Both the position numbers and the translations under genes were made by a program. A stretch of DNA of 37,372 nt from Candidatus Krumholzibacteriota bacterium (GTDB lineage Bacteria; Krumholzibacteriota; Krumholzibacteriia; LZORAL124-64-63): the NCBI GenBank assembly GCA_024275485.1, contig JAJRZA010000044.1:1-37372 (forward strand), read 5' to 3'. Of the stretch, positions 20,040 through 26,923 are shown piece by piece. Numbering within the stretch: position 1 is the first letter of the stretch; every line of letters begins with the position of its first letter. The notes beneath the pieces are model-generated. The model saw only the letters and a list, made by a program, of their open reading frames with translations. It was not told where the DNA came from and did not search any database.

Positions 20040-21449
20040 ATGAAACCCACTAAAAAACTAGGAATTTCCGTGGTGATGGTAATGCTGTTGTCATCCGCTT
20101 CAGTCATGGCCGCCCGAGTTGGTTTTGACGACGGCGTTGTCGGCACTGCGTTCGGTCAACCCATGGGCACTCCGGTGTTTTCACATATTCTCAGTGAAGA
20201 TGGTGTCGACGTTTTCATCACCTCGTTGGTTTCCAATGGGTCGTCCACCTATAATACCTGCAAGGTCGAACACTCTTTGGCGGCTCCGATCAATTTCAAC
20301 CATGGCAACAACAACATCATGGAACTGAACAACGTGGGCCTTCTTTTCAATTTTGATGGCGTCGGTGATTCCCGCTTCGAGTTTTATCATACGGGAGGAA
20401 CGGTGAACATTGAAGTCAACGGCCTTGGCGATGTCATTGCAGGCCCTGATTTCCCCAGCCTGGCCGGCCAGTTGGCCCCGGGGATAACCTTGTCCATCAC
20501 CGGGATGGAAGTGCCGGGTGGTTTCAAGGGCACCGGCACCATCACCGGGCCTGTGTCGAGCCTCCGCATCGGTGGAGCAGAGCTTTACCTTGACGATGTC
20601 TCTGGCGGCAGCGCTGCAGTGACGGATAATTGCAGCTTTCAGGTGAACCACGAATCCCTTACTGTGGGCCTTGCCTGGGGGTCGTCCTTCGGTGATGCAC
20701 CCGGCACCGTCATGTTCAATGAAGACACCATCCCCGTCTCCGCCGAAGAGTTCCATTTCTCAAACGACAGTACCACTTTTGGTGACTGCCTGGTGGGCAT
20801 CACACCCTTGATAGAATTCGGCACCGACAAGGTGATGAGGCTCCAGCATATCAGCAATCTATACGATATTCAGGCCCTTGGAATTTCCACGCTGGGGGTT
20901 TCGTTTGAATTCCTCAACGACGGCCGTTTGGAAAACCTGCAAGTGAACGATGGTCCCCTGCATATGGATCTTTTTGAAAACATGCCGACGGAAGTGGCGC
21001 CTGGAGTGACCATGGTTGTGGAAAGCTTCCTGGCTGGCACCGGCACCTATGGTCTGGTAACTTTGACGGGCAATATTGAAACCCTTTTGGTGGGTGGTAG
21101 GCTGTTCTTCCTGGACAACATCTGTGTCACCGAAGGGACCCTGAGTGCCGCTGGCGACCAGATGGCTACTGTCGGGTTGATGGTGCAACGGAATTATCCC
21201 AACCCGTTCAACCCCAGCACCACTGTTGTTTTCCGCACCAAACGGAGCGAGACGGTGGAACTTTCGGTGGTGGACTTGGCTGGACGGCGGGTGGCCACTT
21301 TATTTACCGGCATTGTTCAGGCCGGCGAGCATGAAGTCTTTTGGGATGGTCGCAATACTAAAGGACAACAGGCGGCCACGGGAGTTTATTTTGTGCAACT
21401 GCGTAGTGGGCAGGGTGTGGTGAGTCGAAAAATTACCATGGTAAAATAG
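20040..21449 (+). CDS. Secreted two-repeat protein with FlgD-like C-terminal module
   Basis: Exported protein of 469 residues from ATG 20040, which follows TGGAGG with good spacing and opens a signal peptide (MKPTKKLGIS..., cleavage near VMA|ARV). The mature part holds two tandem domains of about 150-170 residues that look duplicated. Both contain a GNNNIMEL/GTDKVMRL-type strand, a LAPGITLSI/VAPGVTMVV strand, a GTGTI/GTYGLVTL turn and end in LYLDD/FFLDN. The C-terminus (about 380-469) is the FlgD-like module with NYPNPFNPST, VVDLAGRRV and GVYFVQL, like that of the 4807-7716 protein. It is probably surface-associated. I do not recognise the repeat domain. Confidence 0.82.
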   Translation: MKPTKKLGISVVMVMLLSSASVMAARVGFDDGVVGTAFGQPMGTPVFSHILSEDGVDVFITSLVSNGSSTYNTCKVEHSLAAPINFNHGNNNIMELNNVGLLFNFDGVGDSRFEFYHTGGTVNIEVNGLGDVIAGPDFPSLAGQLAPGITLSITGMEVPGGFKGTGTITGPVSSLRIGGAELYLDDVSGGSAAVTDNCSFQVNHESLTVGLAWGSSFGDAPGTVMFNEDTIPVSAEEFHFSNDSTTFGDCLVGITPLIEFGTDKVMRLQHISNLYDIQALGISTLGVSFEFLNDGRLENLQVNDGPLHMDLFENMPTEVAPGVTMVVESFLAGTGTYGLVTLTGNIETLLVGGRLFFLDNICVTEGTLSAAGDQMATVGLMVQRNYPNPFNPSTTVVFRTKRSETVELSVVDLAGRRVATLFTGIVQAGEHEVFWDGRNTKGQQAATGVYFVQLRSGQGVVSRKITMVK

Positions 21450-21476
21450 AGGTTGAAAATACAGCGGTTCAGGGAC

Positions 21477-21498
21477 GGCCCGGGCCAAAGCCCGGGCC
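21477..21498. terminator. Strong GC hairpin between convergent genes
   Basis: GGCCCGGGC (21477-21485) and GCCCGGGCC (21490-21498) form a perfect 9-bp stem with a CAAA loop. It lies 27 nt after the FlgD-tailed gene and before the end of the convergent caspase-like gene. No T-run follows on either strand, so it may work with Rho or as a bidirectional transcript stabiliser. Confidence 0.55.
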
Positions 21499-21523
21499 GC
21501 CTGTGGGTTAGCGCTCAGGATAA

Positions 21524-22237
21524 CTAGGTTCTTGCGGTTTCCTTCTCGGCAGTCTCTTCCAGGGTTTTCCCTTCCATCTCCTGCACAACTTTCTCCGGCC
21601 TTTCTGCCAACTCGATCTGCTCCATCTGCTCGAGATGTTCCCATAGCCAGCTGAAATTGGCGCCGACTTCAACCAGGTCGAAGGTTGCGGTGGTGGTCCG
21701 TTGTGGGTGGTTGGCCATGAGGTGTTTTCGTCCCCCGTCCTCGGCACACACGTATTGCCCTTTCTTGGCCCGCAGGGCAACTTTGTTGTCACCAAGCTCG
21801 GTCAGTACGAAGGTCTCCCAACTGCGCAGCCAACTGCGGTCGGCAACCAGCTTGCGGCCACCGCCCTTCTCAGCGCAAACGAACCTATTGTTCACGGCCC
21901 GCAAAGCGATTGAGCGGCCGAGGGTTAGGATACCCTGGTCGCCTGATATCCCGTGCGCGCCGGCGGTGGGATAGTGTGATTGCTCACATGACCTGAGGGA
22001 TGGCCCCATGCGCTTATGACGCACCAGGGCCTTGTCCCAGAAGCATTTGCAGACTTCCTCGGAAGAACCGATGCCCAGATTGATGTTGCCACCGATATAG
22101 GTCCGTGCACCAGCACCCAAAATGGCGGTTTCCAACGGCTGATTGTGGACCTTGCAGGAGTTGAAGTAGAGCACGGCCGGTGCCAGGGGATGGTTTTGCA
22201 GACCCTGGAACCAGCTGGCGGAAAGGTTTCCATCGTT
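21524..22237 (-). CDS. Caspase-like/fascin-like protein, C-terminal part after the frame break
   Basis: This frame continues the upstream half after a +1 shift at 22235-22241. In the joined 426-residue protein it covers residues 190-426. It begins NDGNLSASWFQGL and carries the second catalytic residue of a clan CD (caspase-fold) protease, C217 in YFNSC. Residues about 290-380 form two repeats of a fascin-like beta-trefoil (NRFVCAEKGGGRKLVADR and QYVCAEDGGRKHLMAN), a carbohydrate- or protein-binding fold. An acidic helical tail (about 385-426) follows. Read alone it has no good start, so translation probably depends on the upstream half. The gene is either recoded, a recent pseudogene or a one-base sequence error. 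Confidence 0.72.
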   Translation of the reverse strand, partial: NDGNLSASWFQGLQNHPLAPAVLYFNSCKVHNQPLETAILGAGARTYIGGNINLGIGSSEEVCKCFWDKALVRHKRMGPSLRSCEQSHYPTAGAHGISGDQGILTLGRSIALRAVNNRFVCAEKGGGRKLVADRSWLRSWETFVLTELGDNKVALRAKKGQYVCAEDGGRKHLMANHPQRTTTATFDLVEVGANFSWLWEHLEQMEQIELAERPEKVVQEMEGKTLEETAEKETART

Positions 22238-22241
22238 AAAG
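22235..22241 (-). other. Candidate +1 frameshift site CTT-TAA-C
   Basis: On the minus strand the upstream frame reads CTT then the stop TAA followed by C. Slipping one base forward (CTT to TTT, next codon AAC) restores a perfect continuation SL-NDG in the caspase domain. The heptamer matches the shifty-stop class of the prfB +1 site (CTT-TGA-C). The Shine-Dalgarno-like stimulator found upstream in prfB is not visible here. One extra T in the TTT run gives the same picture. Confidence 0.4.
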
Positions 22242-22805
22242 TGAAATACTGTTGGGATTGCCGTGACCAATGTTGACGAAGCCCTTGAGGCCGGAGGTGA
22301 GGTAGCGGCGGTAGTTGGTCAAGGTGGCTTGGGCCCCAATCAGCTTCTTGGTGTTCAGGCCCATCTCCCGAGCCATTGCATCGATGTGATTGACTGCGTT
22401 GACGGTCGAGGTAATGTCGTCGCAGGGAGTGGCCACCACCATGTCGTAGGCGTAGGTGGCCGTATCCTCACTCTCCCATTCGTAGGTGTCTTCCTCGTTG
22501 AATTCCTGAGAGTCATCGTAGTCCTCCTTGATGTCCGTCACTTTGAAATCCTGGTCAACGTCGATGCGTCGCACTTCCGATGTGTAGGTGTCCTTGCGCA
22601 GCAGATAGGCAAGGAGGTAGTCCGCGGTACCATCTGGTTTGCGCTTGACCTTGACGTTGACCTGCCGGTACTGCGCCGTGGTTCCCGGCAGGACCTGCTG
22701 CCGAATGGTGTCGGTCACGGCCTGTTCGTCTTGGTCATCGTAGACTTTGTTCTGAGTTCCTGAGCCGAAGATTTTGATGGGAATTTTTTCGAAGCGATCA
22801 GACAT
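22236..22805 (-). CDS. Caspase-like/fascin-like protein, N-terminal part up to the frame break
   Basis: It starts at ATG 22805 behind AGGAGGG (6-nt spacing) and encodes 189 residues before TAA. No signal peptide is visible, so it is probably cytoplasmic. Residues about 1-115 are charged and acidic (EDYDDSQEFNEEDTYEWESED). Residues about 118-189 begin a caspase-fold domain, with a DMVVATPCDD strand, a helix (NAVNHIDAMAREMG) and the catalytic-histidine motif FVNIGHGNPNS with H181. The matching cysteine lies in the next frame (21524-22237). The start and the intact codon pattern up to the break suggest the gene is still, or was very recently, functional. Confidence 0.72.
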   Translation of the reverse strand: MSDRFEKIPIKIFGSGTQNKVYDDQDEQAVTDTIRQQVLPGTTAQYRQVNVKVKRKPDGTADYLLAYLLRKDTYTSEVRRIDVDQDFKVTDIKEDYDDSQEFNEEDTYEWESEDTATYAYDMVVATPCDDITSTVNAVNHIDAMAREMGLNTKKLIGAQATLTNYRRYLTSGLKGFVNIGHGNPNSISL

Positions 22806-22873
22806 GGCAATCCCTCCTGGTCTGGGTATGGATCCCTAAGGCACCAAAAGTGCCTCTCCCTCTATGGTTAAAG

Positions 22874-22980
22874 GGCACTACCGATACCCTTGTCTCCGCC
22901 ACGGAGGAAAGGGGGCAAGGCGTCTCTACGGAGACGCGAAAAAACGGCTTTGGTATCACCAAGCCGTCGGCGTCCGTGCC
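22874..22980 (+). ncRNA. Candidate structured RNA (four-helix junction), family unknown
   Basis: GGCAC (22874-22878) plus CCGA (22881-22884) pair with TCGG (22967-22970) plus GTGCC (22976-22980) to close three helices. Helix A is CCTTG/CAAGG (22888-22892/22916-22920) with inner CTCCG/CGGAG. Helix B is GCGTCTC/GAGACGC (22920-22926/22931-22937) with a UACG loop closed by C-G, the extra-stable UNCG class only when read on the plus strand. Helix C is CGGCTT-GGT/ACC-AAGCCG (22945-22966). It matches no riboswitch or housekeeping RNA consensus I can recall. Confidence 0.35.
22939..22966 (-). terminator. Terminator-like hairpin upstream of the caspase-like gene
   Basis: On the minus strand a hairpin CGGCTTGGT...ACC(A)AAGCCG (22966-22945) is followed directly by TTTTTT (22944-22939). 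It lies about 135 nt before the caspase-like start, so it could attenuate a transcript begun farther upstream. It overlaps helix C of the plus-strand fold, so the two interpretations compete. Confidence 0.45.
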
Positions 22981-23104
22981 ACTGAAATATGGAAGGTGTA
23001 TGGGAATTGAGTCAGCCCGTGGACAAGTTAATTGCAAAATTTGATGGCGCAAGCCACCTGCTGGCGTCGACCAAAATTTGGCGAAACCAAGTAGAAGCAG
23101 GGGA

Positions 23105-23133
23105 TTGACCAATAGCCCAAAATCCGCTATTCT
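23105..23133 (+). promoter_or_regulatory. Sigma-70-like promoter of the POT gene
   Basis: TTGACC (23105-23110) and TATTCT (23128-23133) are separated by exactly 17 nt. Transcription would start near 23140, giving a leader of about 75 nt that contains the terminator at 23153-23189. Confidence 0.6.
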
Positions 23134-23152
23134 GATCGTCAGAGACAGCCCA

Positions 23153-23189
23153 CCTGGGCCCCTGGATCTGCGGGGGCCGGGTTTTTTTT
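23153..23189 (+). terminator. Intrinsic terminator in the POT leader (possible attenuator)
   Basis: GGCCCC (23157-23162) pairs with GGGGCC (23173-23178), with CC/GG pairs beyond a small bulge, followed by eight T residues (23182-23189). It lies downstream of a good promoter and 26 nt before the POT start, and no plus-strand gene upstream needs terminating. Confidence 0.65.
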
Positions 23190-23215
23190 AGGCCCTCGCT
23201 CAGCAAAGGCAAACT

Positions 23216-24787
23216 ATGTCCACCACTGCATCGAACAACGCCCCTCGTGGGTTTCGCCTGTTCCCGGGCGCCTTCTGGACCGCAAACGTCATGGAAATTT
23301 TTGAACGCATGGGGTGGTATGGTTTTTATGCCGTCTCCAGCTTGTATCTGACCGGGGCTATAGCCGACGGTGGTCTGGGTTTCACCAGTGCGGATCGTGG
23401 CGTCATTCAGGGCGTGGTGACGTTCTTTCTCTACCTCTTTCCTGCGGTTTTTGGCGCCCTGGCTGATCGTTATGGTTACAAAACCATGTTCCTGGCTTCA
23501 ACCATGATCATGGGACCGGCTTATCTGCTGTTGCAATTCCCCACCACTTTTTGGGGGTTCTTCGCGGTCTATTTCCTGCTGGCCATCGGTCACAGCATGT
23601 TCAAGCCGGTTGTTATTTCCACCGTCGCATTGACCACCAATGAAAAGACGGCCTCCATGGGGTTCGGCATCTTTTACATGATGGTCAACGTGGGTGGGTT
23701 TATCGGTCCCATCATCGCGGGTATCGTGCGCGGCTGGAGTTGGACTTATGTATTTTGGGCTTCGGCGGCCTGGATTGGGCTGTTGGCATTGACCTGCCTC
23801 TTTTTCTACAAGGATCCCCGCAGTGCGGAAGAGAAGGCCAACAAGAAGAGTCTTGGTGAAGTTTTTTCAGGCATGATCGAAGTGGTGGGCAATGTCCGCT
23901 TCTTCGTGATGGTCGTGGGTGTTTTGGTCGTTTTGGTCATGGGCTCGAAATGGTGGGATTTCAAACTCGTGGGGCCTATCTCGCTTGTATGGATCATTTT
24001 CAACCTGGGTGTTGATTTTGTACTCAGGGCCAAGGGGCGCCGCGCCGGTGAAGGCTCCTGGCTGACTCAGCCCATGCAGGTGGGCGAAGGTCGTTACATG
24101 GTTTTCCTGCTATTGATGGCCGGTTTTTGGACCAGCTTTAACCAGATCTTCCTGACACTTCCGGAATATATTCGCGACTATGGTGATACGTCGGACCTGA
24201 TCAGAACTCTGACCCCCATGGCAGGTTCCATCACCGGATTTTTTGAGAACATGGGTTTCAACACCGGCAATTGGGGGCAGGCCGTACTGGAGAACGGTCA
24301 GGTTAAACCCGAACACCTCATCAATCTGAATGCGTTTGGCATCATCCTGGGTCAGGTCGGGATTTCCTACCTGATCAGGAATGTGAAGCCTCTCAATACG
24401 ATCATCAACGGTGTGGTCGTTACCGTGATCAGTTTCCTGGTATTCATGCTGGGCGAAAGTGGATGGATAATTGTCGCGGCGATCCTCGTCTTTTCCGTTG
24501 GTGAGATGCTGGCTTCCCCAAAAAGCAAGGAATACGCCGGGCGCATCGCCCCACCGGGCAAGGTTGGCATGTACATGGGGTATTTTTACTGGTGCACGGC
24601 TTTGGGGCATCTTTTTGGTGGTTTGCTTTCCGGGGTTATGTATCAGCACTTCGGGCCTACCGAACGTGGGGGCATCGATAATCCTGATGTGATGTGGATT
24701 GTTTTTGCTGCGCTGGCTGCTTCCACGGCGATCTCCTTGGTAATTTATGATCGTTGGGTCAGGGCGAATCCGTTGCAGGAAAAATAA
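23216..24787 (+). CDS. POT/PTR-family proton-dependent oligopeptide transporter
   Basis: Inner-membrane major-facilitator transporter, 523 residues, likely importing di- or tripeptides with protons. The first helix carries the POT ExxER motif (EIFERMGWYGFYA), and the following loop has the family pattern ALADRYGYKT. About 12-14 hydrophobic helices are visible, with two extra near the centre (around the FFVMVVGVLVVLVMG region), common in bacterial POT proteins. The start at ATG 23216 follows AAAGG. The protein is intact. The leader contains a promoter and a terminator hairpin, so expression may be attenuated. Substrate specificity is inferred from the family only. Confidence 0.9.
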   Translation: MSTTASNNAPRGFRLFPGAFWTANVMEIFERMGWYGFYAVSSLYLTGAIADGGLGFTSADRGVIQGVVTFFLYLFPAVFGALADRYGYKTMFLASTMIMGPAYLLLQFPTTFWGFFAVYFLLAIGHSMFKPVVISTVALTTNEKTASMGFGIFYMMVNVGGFIGPIIAGIVRGWSWTYVFWASAAWIGLLALTCLFFYKDPRSAEEKANKKSLGEVFSGMIEVVGNVRFFVMVVGVLVVLVMGSKWWDFKLVGPISLVWIIFNLGVDFVLRAKGRRAGEGSWLTQPMQVGEGRYMVFLLLMAGFWTSFNQIFLTLPEYIRDYGDTSDLIRTLTPMAGSITGFFENMGFNTGNWGQAVLENGQVKPEHLINLNAFGIILGQVGISYLIRNVKPLNTIINGVVVTVISFLVFMLGESGWIIVAAILVFSVGEMLASPKSKEYAGRIAPPGKVGMYMGYFYWCTALGHLFGGLLSGVMYQHFGPTERGGIDNPDVMWIVFAALAASTAISLVIYDRWVRANPLQEK

Positions 24788-25055
24788 GTTTGGATTGGCA
24801 ACCGAAGAGTTGTGGCGTGCAGTTCCCAACGGCACGCCAACCGTCCTGCGACCATGATGGGGAACCGCCTAACACTGAAAGGTGAGACTGTGGAAGAGGC
24901 CCCAATGAGCATCAAGCGTTTGCACCTGGTGCTCCAATTTGTCACACCTTGTGCATGGCATAAAGTGTGACAGATTGGCCCGCAGTTTAACAAAACGCTG
25001 ACTGATTTTGAAAAAAGGTTGCCTGGTGAACCAGTGGATTTTTCAGGAGGGCCCT
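24788..25055. repeat. Intergenic region with several inverted repeats
   Basis: TGGCGTGC (24813-24820) pairs with GCACGCCA (24832-24839) just after the POT stop. GTTCCC (24822-24827) can pair with GGGAAC (24860-24865), which is incompatible with the first hairpin. A longer stem pairs 24934-24947 with 24965-24978 over 14 positions with a single G-U, around the TGTCACAC/GTGTGACA core. The loop can pair further (TGTGC/GCATA). No T-run follows any stem. They could be a terminator set, a regulator site (the core resembles a CRP/FNR-type palindrome) or a small mobile-repeat remnant. Confidence 0.45.
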
Positions 25056-26219
25056 ATGAAACCAGGTAGTATTATCTTTGTGGTAATAATCCTAAACTCC
25101 GTGGTCCAACTATCCTTCGCTGAGACATATGATAACCATGTGATTCTTGACAGCAATGATGATGGGGAAGGGACGATCTTCTTCCCTGGGCAAGTCGAAG
25201 AGGGACCCGATGGAAATTTGTATGTGTTGGATTTAGGAGACTCTTTCATAAAGGTATTTTCTCCGGAAGGTCAGTACTTGTCCAAAATTGGAGGTGAGGG
25301 AGAAGGGCCAGGGGAATTCCAGCGAACAGACGGAGCAACCTTCGGGTTTACGAGAAATGACAAACTGTTTTTTTCTGAGTTTATCGGCGGCCACCGCTGG
25401 ATTTCGATCATGGAGTTGGACGGAAATTTGATGAAAGTACTTTCACCTCAATTGGATGATTTTTTTGGTGTTCAATCCGCGAGTTCGCTTGGCGATGGGT
25501 CCTTCCTGGTACAATTTGCATTCAATTCAAAACCACGCGTAAAAGGAAACTACTTTCTTTATGACTCACCACGAACCTTGGCGGTTGTGGATAGCTCGGG
25601 AATAGTCGTTTCAGAGATTGTAATGAGTGAATTCACAAAATTGATTTCTTATTCTTCAAACGGGGCGACAACAAGCCTTCCGTTTACGCCGACGTTTGTG
25701 TGGACCCCAATTGGCGAGAATGAGGTGGTTTGGAGCGATGGGATGAGCCCAATCCTCAAGGTGTTTGACTTCATGGGGAAACTTGTTCGTGAATTGGAAA
25801 CGCCTCTGCCTTATTCCGAAAAAGTAACCCAAAGTGATCTTCAGCAGTGGAAAAGAAGGCGGGAAGAATATATGAAATCGCGTGATCCGGTTTGGTGGGG
25901 CCGGTTCGGTCGAGTTGTCGAGGAGTACAAAAAGCCACTTTACGAAAAGCCCGTTCTACGATCGATCTCAGCAACACCGTCAGGCAACCTGCTGATCAAT
26001 GGTAAGGATTCAAATTCGGATGATTTCGTTTATTGGCTACTTGATATACAGGGGAAGGAGATTGCCCGTGTCAATGTTGCCGCCAGGTACGTTCATTTTT
26101 CCAAAAACAATCTATTGTTCGTCACTTACGATGAAGAAGAAATCCCACAGATTAACGCATTAAAGCATTTTGGGGAGGAAGCCACGGCGATGTCCCGAAT
26201 GGGAATGCTTGTGGAATAA
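25056..26219 (+). CDS. Secreted six-bladed beta-propeller-like protein
   Basis: An exported protein of 387 residues. ATG 25056 follows AGGAGGG and opens a signal peptide (MKPGSIIFVVIIL..., cleavage near SFA|ETY). The frame is open from 25008, but that start has no support. The mature protein has NHL/6-bladed-propeller-like blades: EGPDGNLYVLDLGDSFIKVFSPEGQYL, then GGEGEGPGEF, a signature of 6-bladed propeller proteins in FCB bacteria, and later repeats such as LKVFDFMGKLVREL. It stands alone between intergenic regions. Its DNA is visibly AT-richer than its neighbours, with more AAT, AAA and TTT codons, which hints at separate ancestry. Function unknown; ligand binding or surface association is plausible. 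Confidence 0.75.
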   Translation: MKPGSIIFVVIILNSVVQLSFAETYDNHVILDSNDDGEGTIFFPGQVEEGPDGNLYVLDLGDSFIKVFSPEGQYLSKIGGEGEGPGEFQRTDGATFGFTRNDKLFFSEFIGGHRWISIMELDGNLMKVLSPQLDDFFGVQSASSLGDGSFLVQFAFNSKPRVKGNYFLYDSPRTLAVVDSSGIVVSEIVMSEFTKLISYSSNGATTSLPFTPTFVWTPIGENEVVWSDGMSPILKVFDFMGKLVRELETPLPYSEKVTQSDLQQWKRRREEYMKSRDPVWWGRFGRVVEEYKKPLYEKPVLRSISATPSGNLLINGKDSNSDDFVYWLLDIQGKEIARVNVAARYVHFSKNNLLFVTYDEEEIPQINALKHFGEEATAMSRMGMLVE

Positions 26220-26310
26220 GACAGTATGAGCACTTGCACCCGACCATCTCCACTGTCACTCTTCGCGCTGGTACACGAACCGCCCCTGCCCTGCTTGCAG
26301 GTGAAGTCAA

Positions 26311-26335
26311 ACGATCGGCGGATCCGTAGTTTTTT
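26311..26335 (+). terminator. Possible terminator after the propeller gene
   Basis: ACGATC (26311-26316) pairs with GATC-C-GT (26321-26327, one bulge) around GGCG and is followed by AGTTTTTT. The stem is short, so confidence is modest. Confidence 0.4.
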
Positions 26336-26394
26336 CGCAATTTAACAACAAATCCCTTGCATTCGTTCAAACAGTACCTATTTTGTCTACAATG

Positions 26395-26419
26395 AAACTA
26401 TACTAAAACGGTAAAGTTT
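26395..26419. promoter_or_regulatory. Inverted-repeat operator upstream of the rrf2-suf operon
   Basis: AAACTATAC (26395-26403) and GTAAAGTTT (26411-26419) are inverted repeats with one mismatch, separated by 7 nt, 18 nt before the Rrf2 start. TACAAT (26388-26393), a near-consensus -10 box, abuts it. The arrangement fits an autoregulatory site for the Rrf2 protein. It does not match the published E. coli IscR type 1 site closely. Confidence 0.5.
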
Positions 26420-26437
26420 GCCGACAAAGGTAAATCA

Positions 26438-26923
26438 ATGATCCGCGTGACGAAATTGACAGACTACGGAATTGTCCTGATGACCAAGATGGCCTCGTTG
26501 GGTGAACAATTGCAAACCACTGCTCCGGACTTGAGTCAGGACATTGGCCTGCCTTTGCCTACGGTGCGTAAACTCTTAAAAATCCTGACCATGGAGAATC
26601 TTCTGGTATCGACTCGCGGCATCGGTGGGGGGTACCGGCTGGGCCGCAGCCCGGAACAGATCACCCTGATGGATATGGTGAGGGCTCTTGAGGGACCGGT
26701 GGCCATGACCGAATGCTCGTCCGATGAACCTTGCGGTTGCAAAATTGACAATTGTACCCTGGGGAAAAACTGGAGCCTGATCAATCAATTGCTGCAAAAC
26801 ACTTTGGAGAGCTACAACTTGGCCCAAATGGCGGGATCACTGACTGATTTGCCCACCCGGATTGTTCAGTTGAACAGTTCGACTGACTGTCCAACCGAAA
26901 TTTCCAATCTGAGGTTGAAATGA
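26438..26923 (+). CDS. Rrf2-family Fe-S-sensing regulator of the suf operon
   Basis: Transcription factor of 161 residues with an N-terminal winged helix ([14 protein letters not shown]..., [13 protein letters not shown] recognition region, [10 protein letters not shown] wing) and the Rrf2 cysteine cluster C93, C99 (or C101) and C106. The cluster would hold a [2Fe-2S] centre, as in IscR and SufR-type Rrf2 proteins. It is the first gene of the suf operon and overlaps sufB by 4 nt (ATGA). By family precedent it represses the operon when clusters are plentiful and releases it when they are scarce. The inverted repeat at 26395-26419 is a likely binding site. AAAGG precedes the start. Confidence 0.88.
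   Translation: MIRVTKLTDYGIVLMTKMASLGEQLQTTAPDLSQDIGLPLPTVRKLLKILTMENLLVSTRGIGGGYRLGRSPEQITLMDMVRALEGPVAMTECSSDEPCGCKIDNCTLGKNWSLINQLLQNTLESYNLAQMAGSLTDLPTRIVQLNSSTDCPTEISNLRLK

Larger units (their letters stand above)
22806..23215. other. Divergent intergenic region with a multi-helix fold, promoter and leader terminators
   Basis: This 410-nt region between two divergent genes has no convincing ORF. It contains a four-helix fold (22874-22980), a minus-strand hairpin with a T6 tail (22939-22966), an inverted repeat AGGCAC/GTGCCT (about 22839-22855), a sigma-70-like promoter (23105-23133) and an intrinsic terminator (23153-23189) just before the POT gene. The structure suggests RNA-level control of one or both neighbours. 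Confidence 0.5.

Noticed and set aside
22235-22241. Full prfB-type programmed frameshift cassette
   Set aside because: The heptamer fits but no AGGGGG-like stimulator is found just upstream, so only the slippery site is claimed.
22895-22920. RNase P RNA, suggested by GAGGAAAG
   Set aside because: Only this short block agrees; the length and the remaining conserved regions do not fit.
22874-22985. Cobalamin riboswitch, suggested by GCCACTG near 22979
   Set aside because: The other conserved blocks of that riboswitch are absent, and neither neighbour is a B12 gene.
22798-23112. 104-codon minus-strand frame upstream of the caspase-like gene
   Set aside because: It overlaps the true start and the structured region, has no ribosome site and no protein-like pattern.
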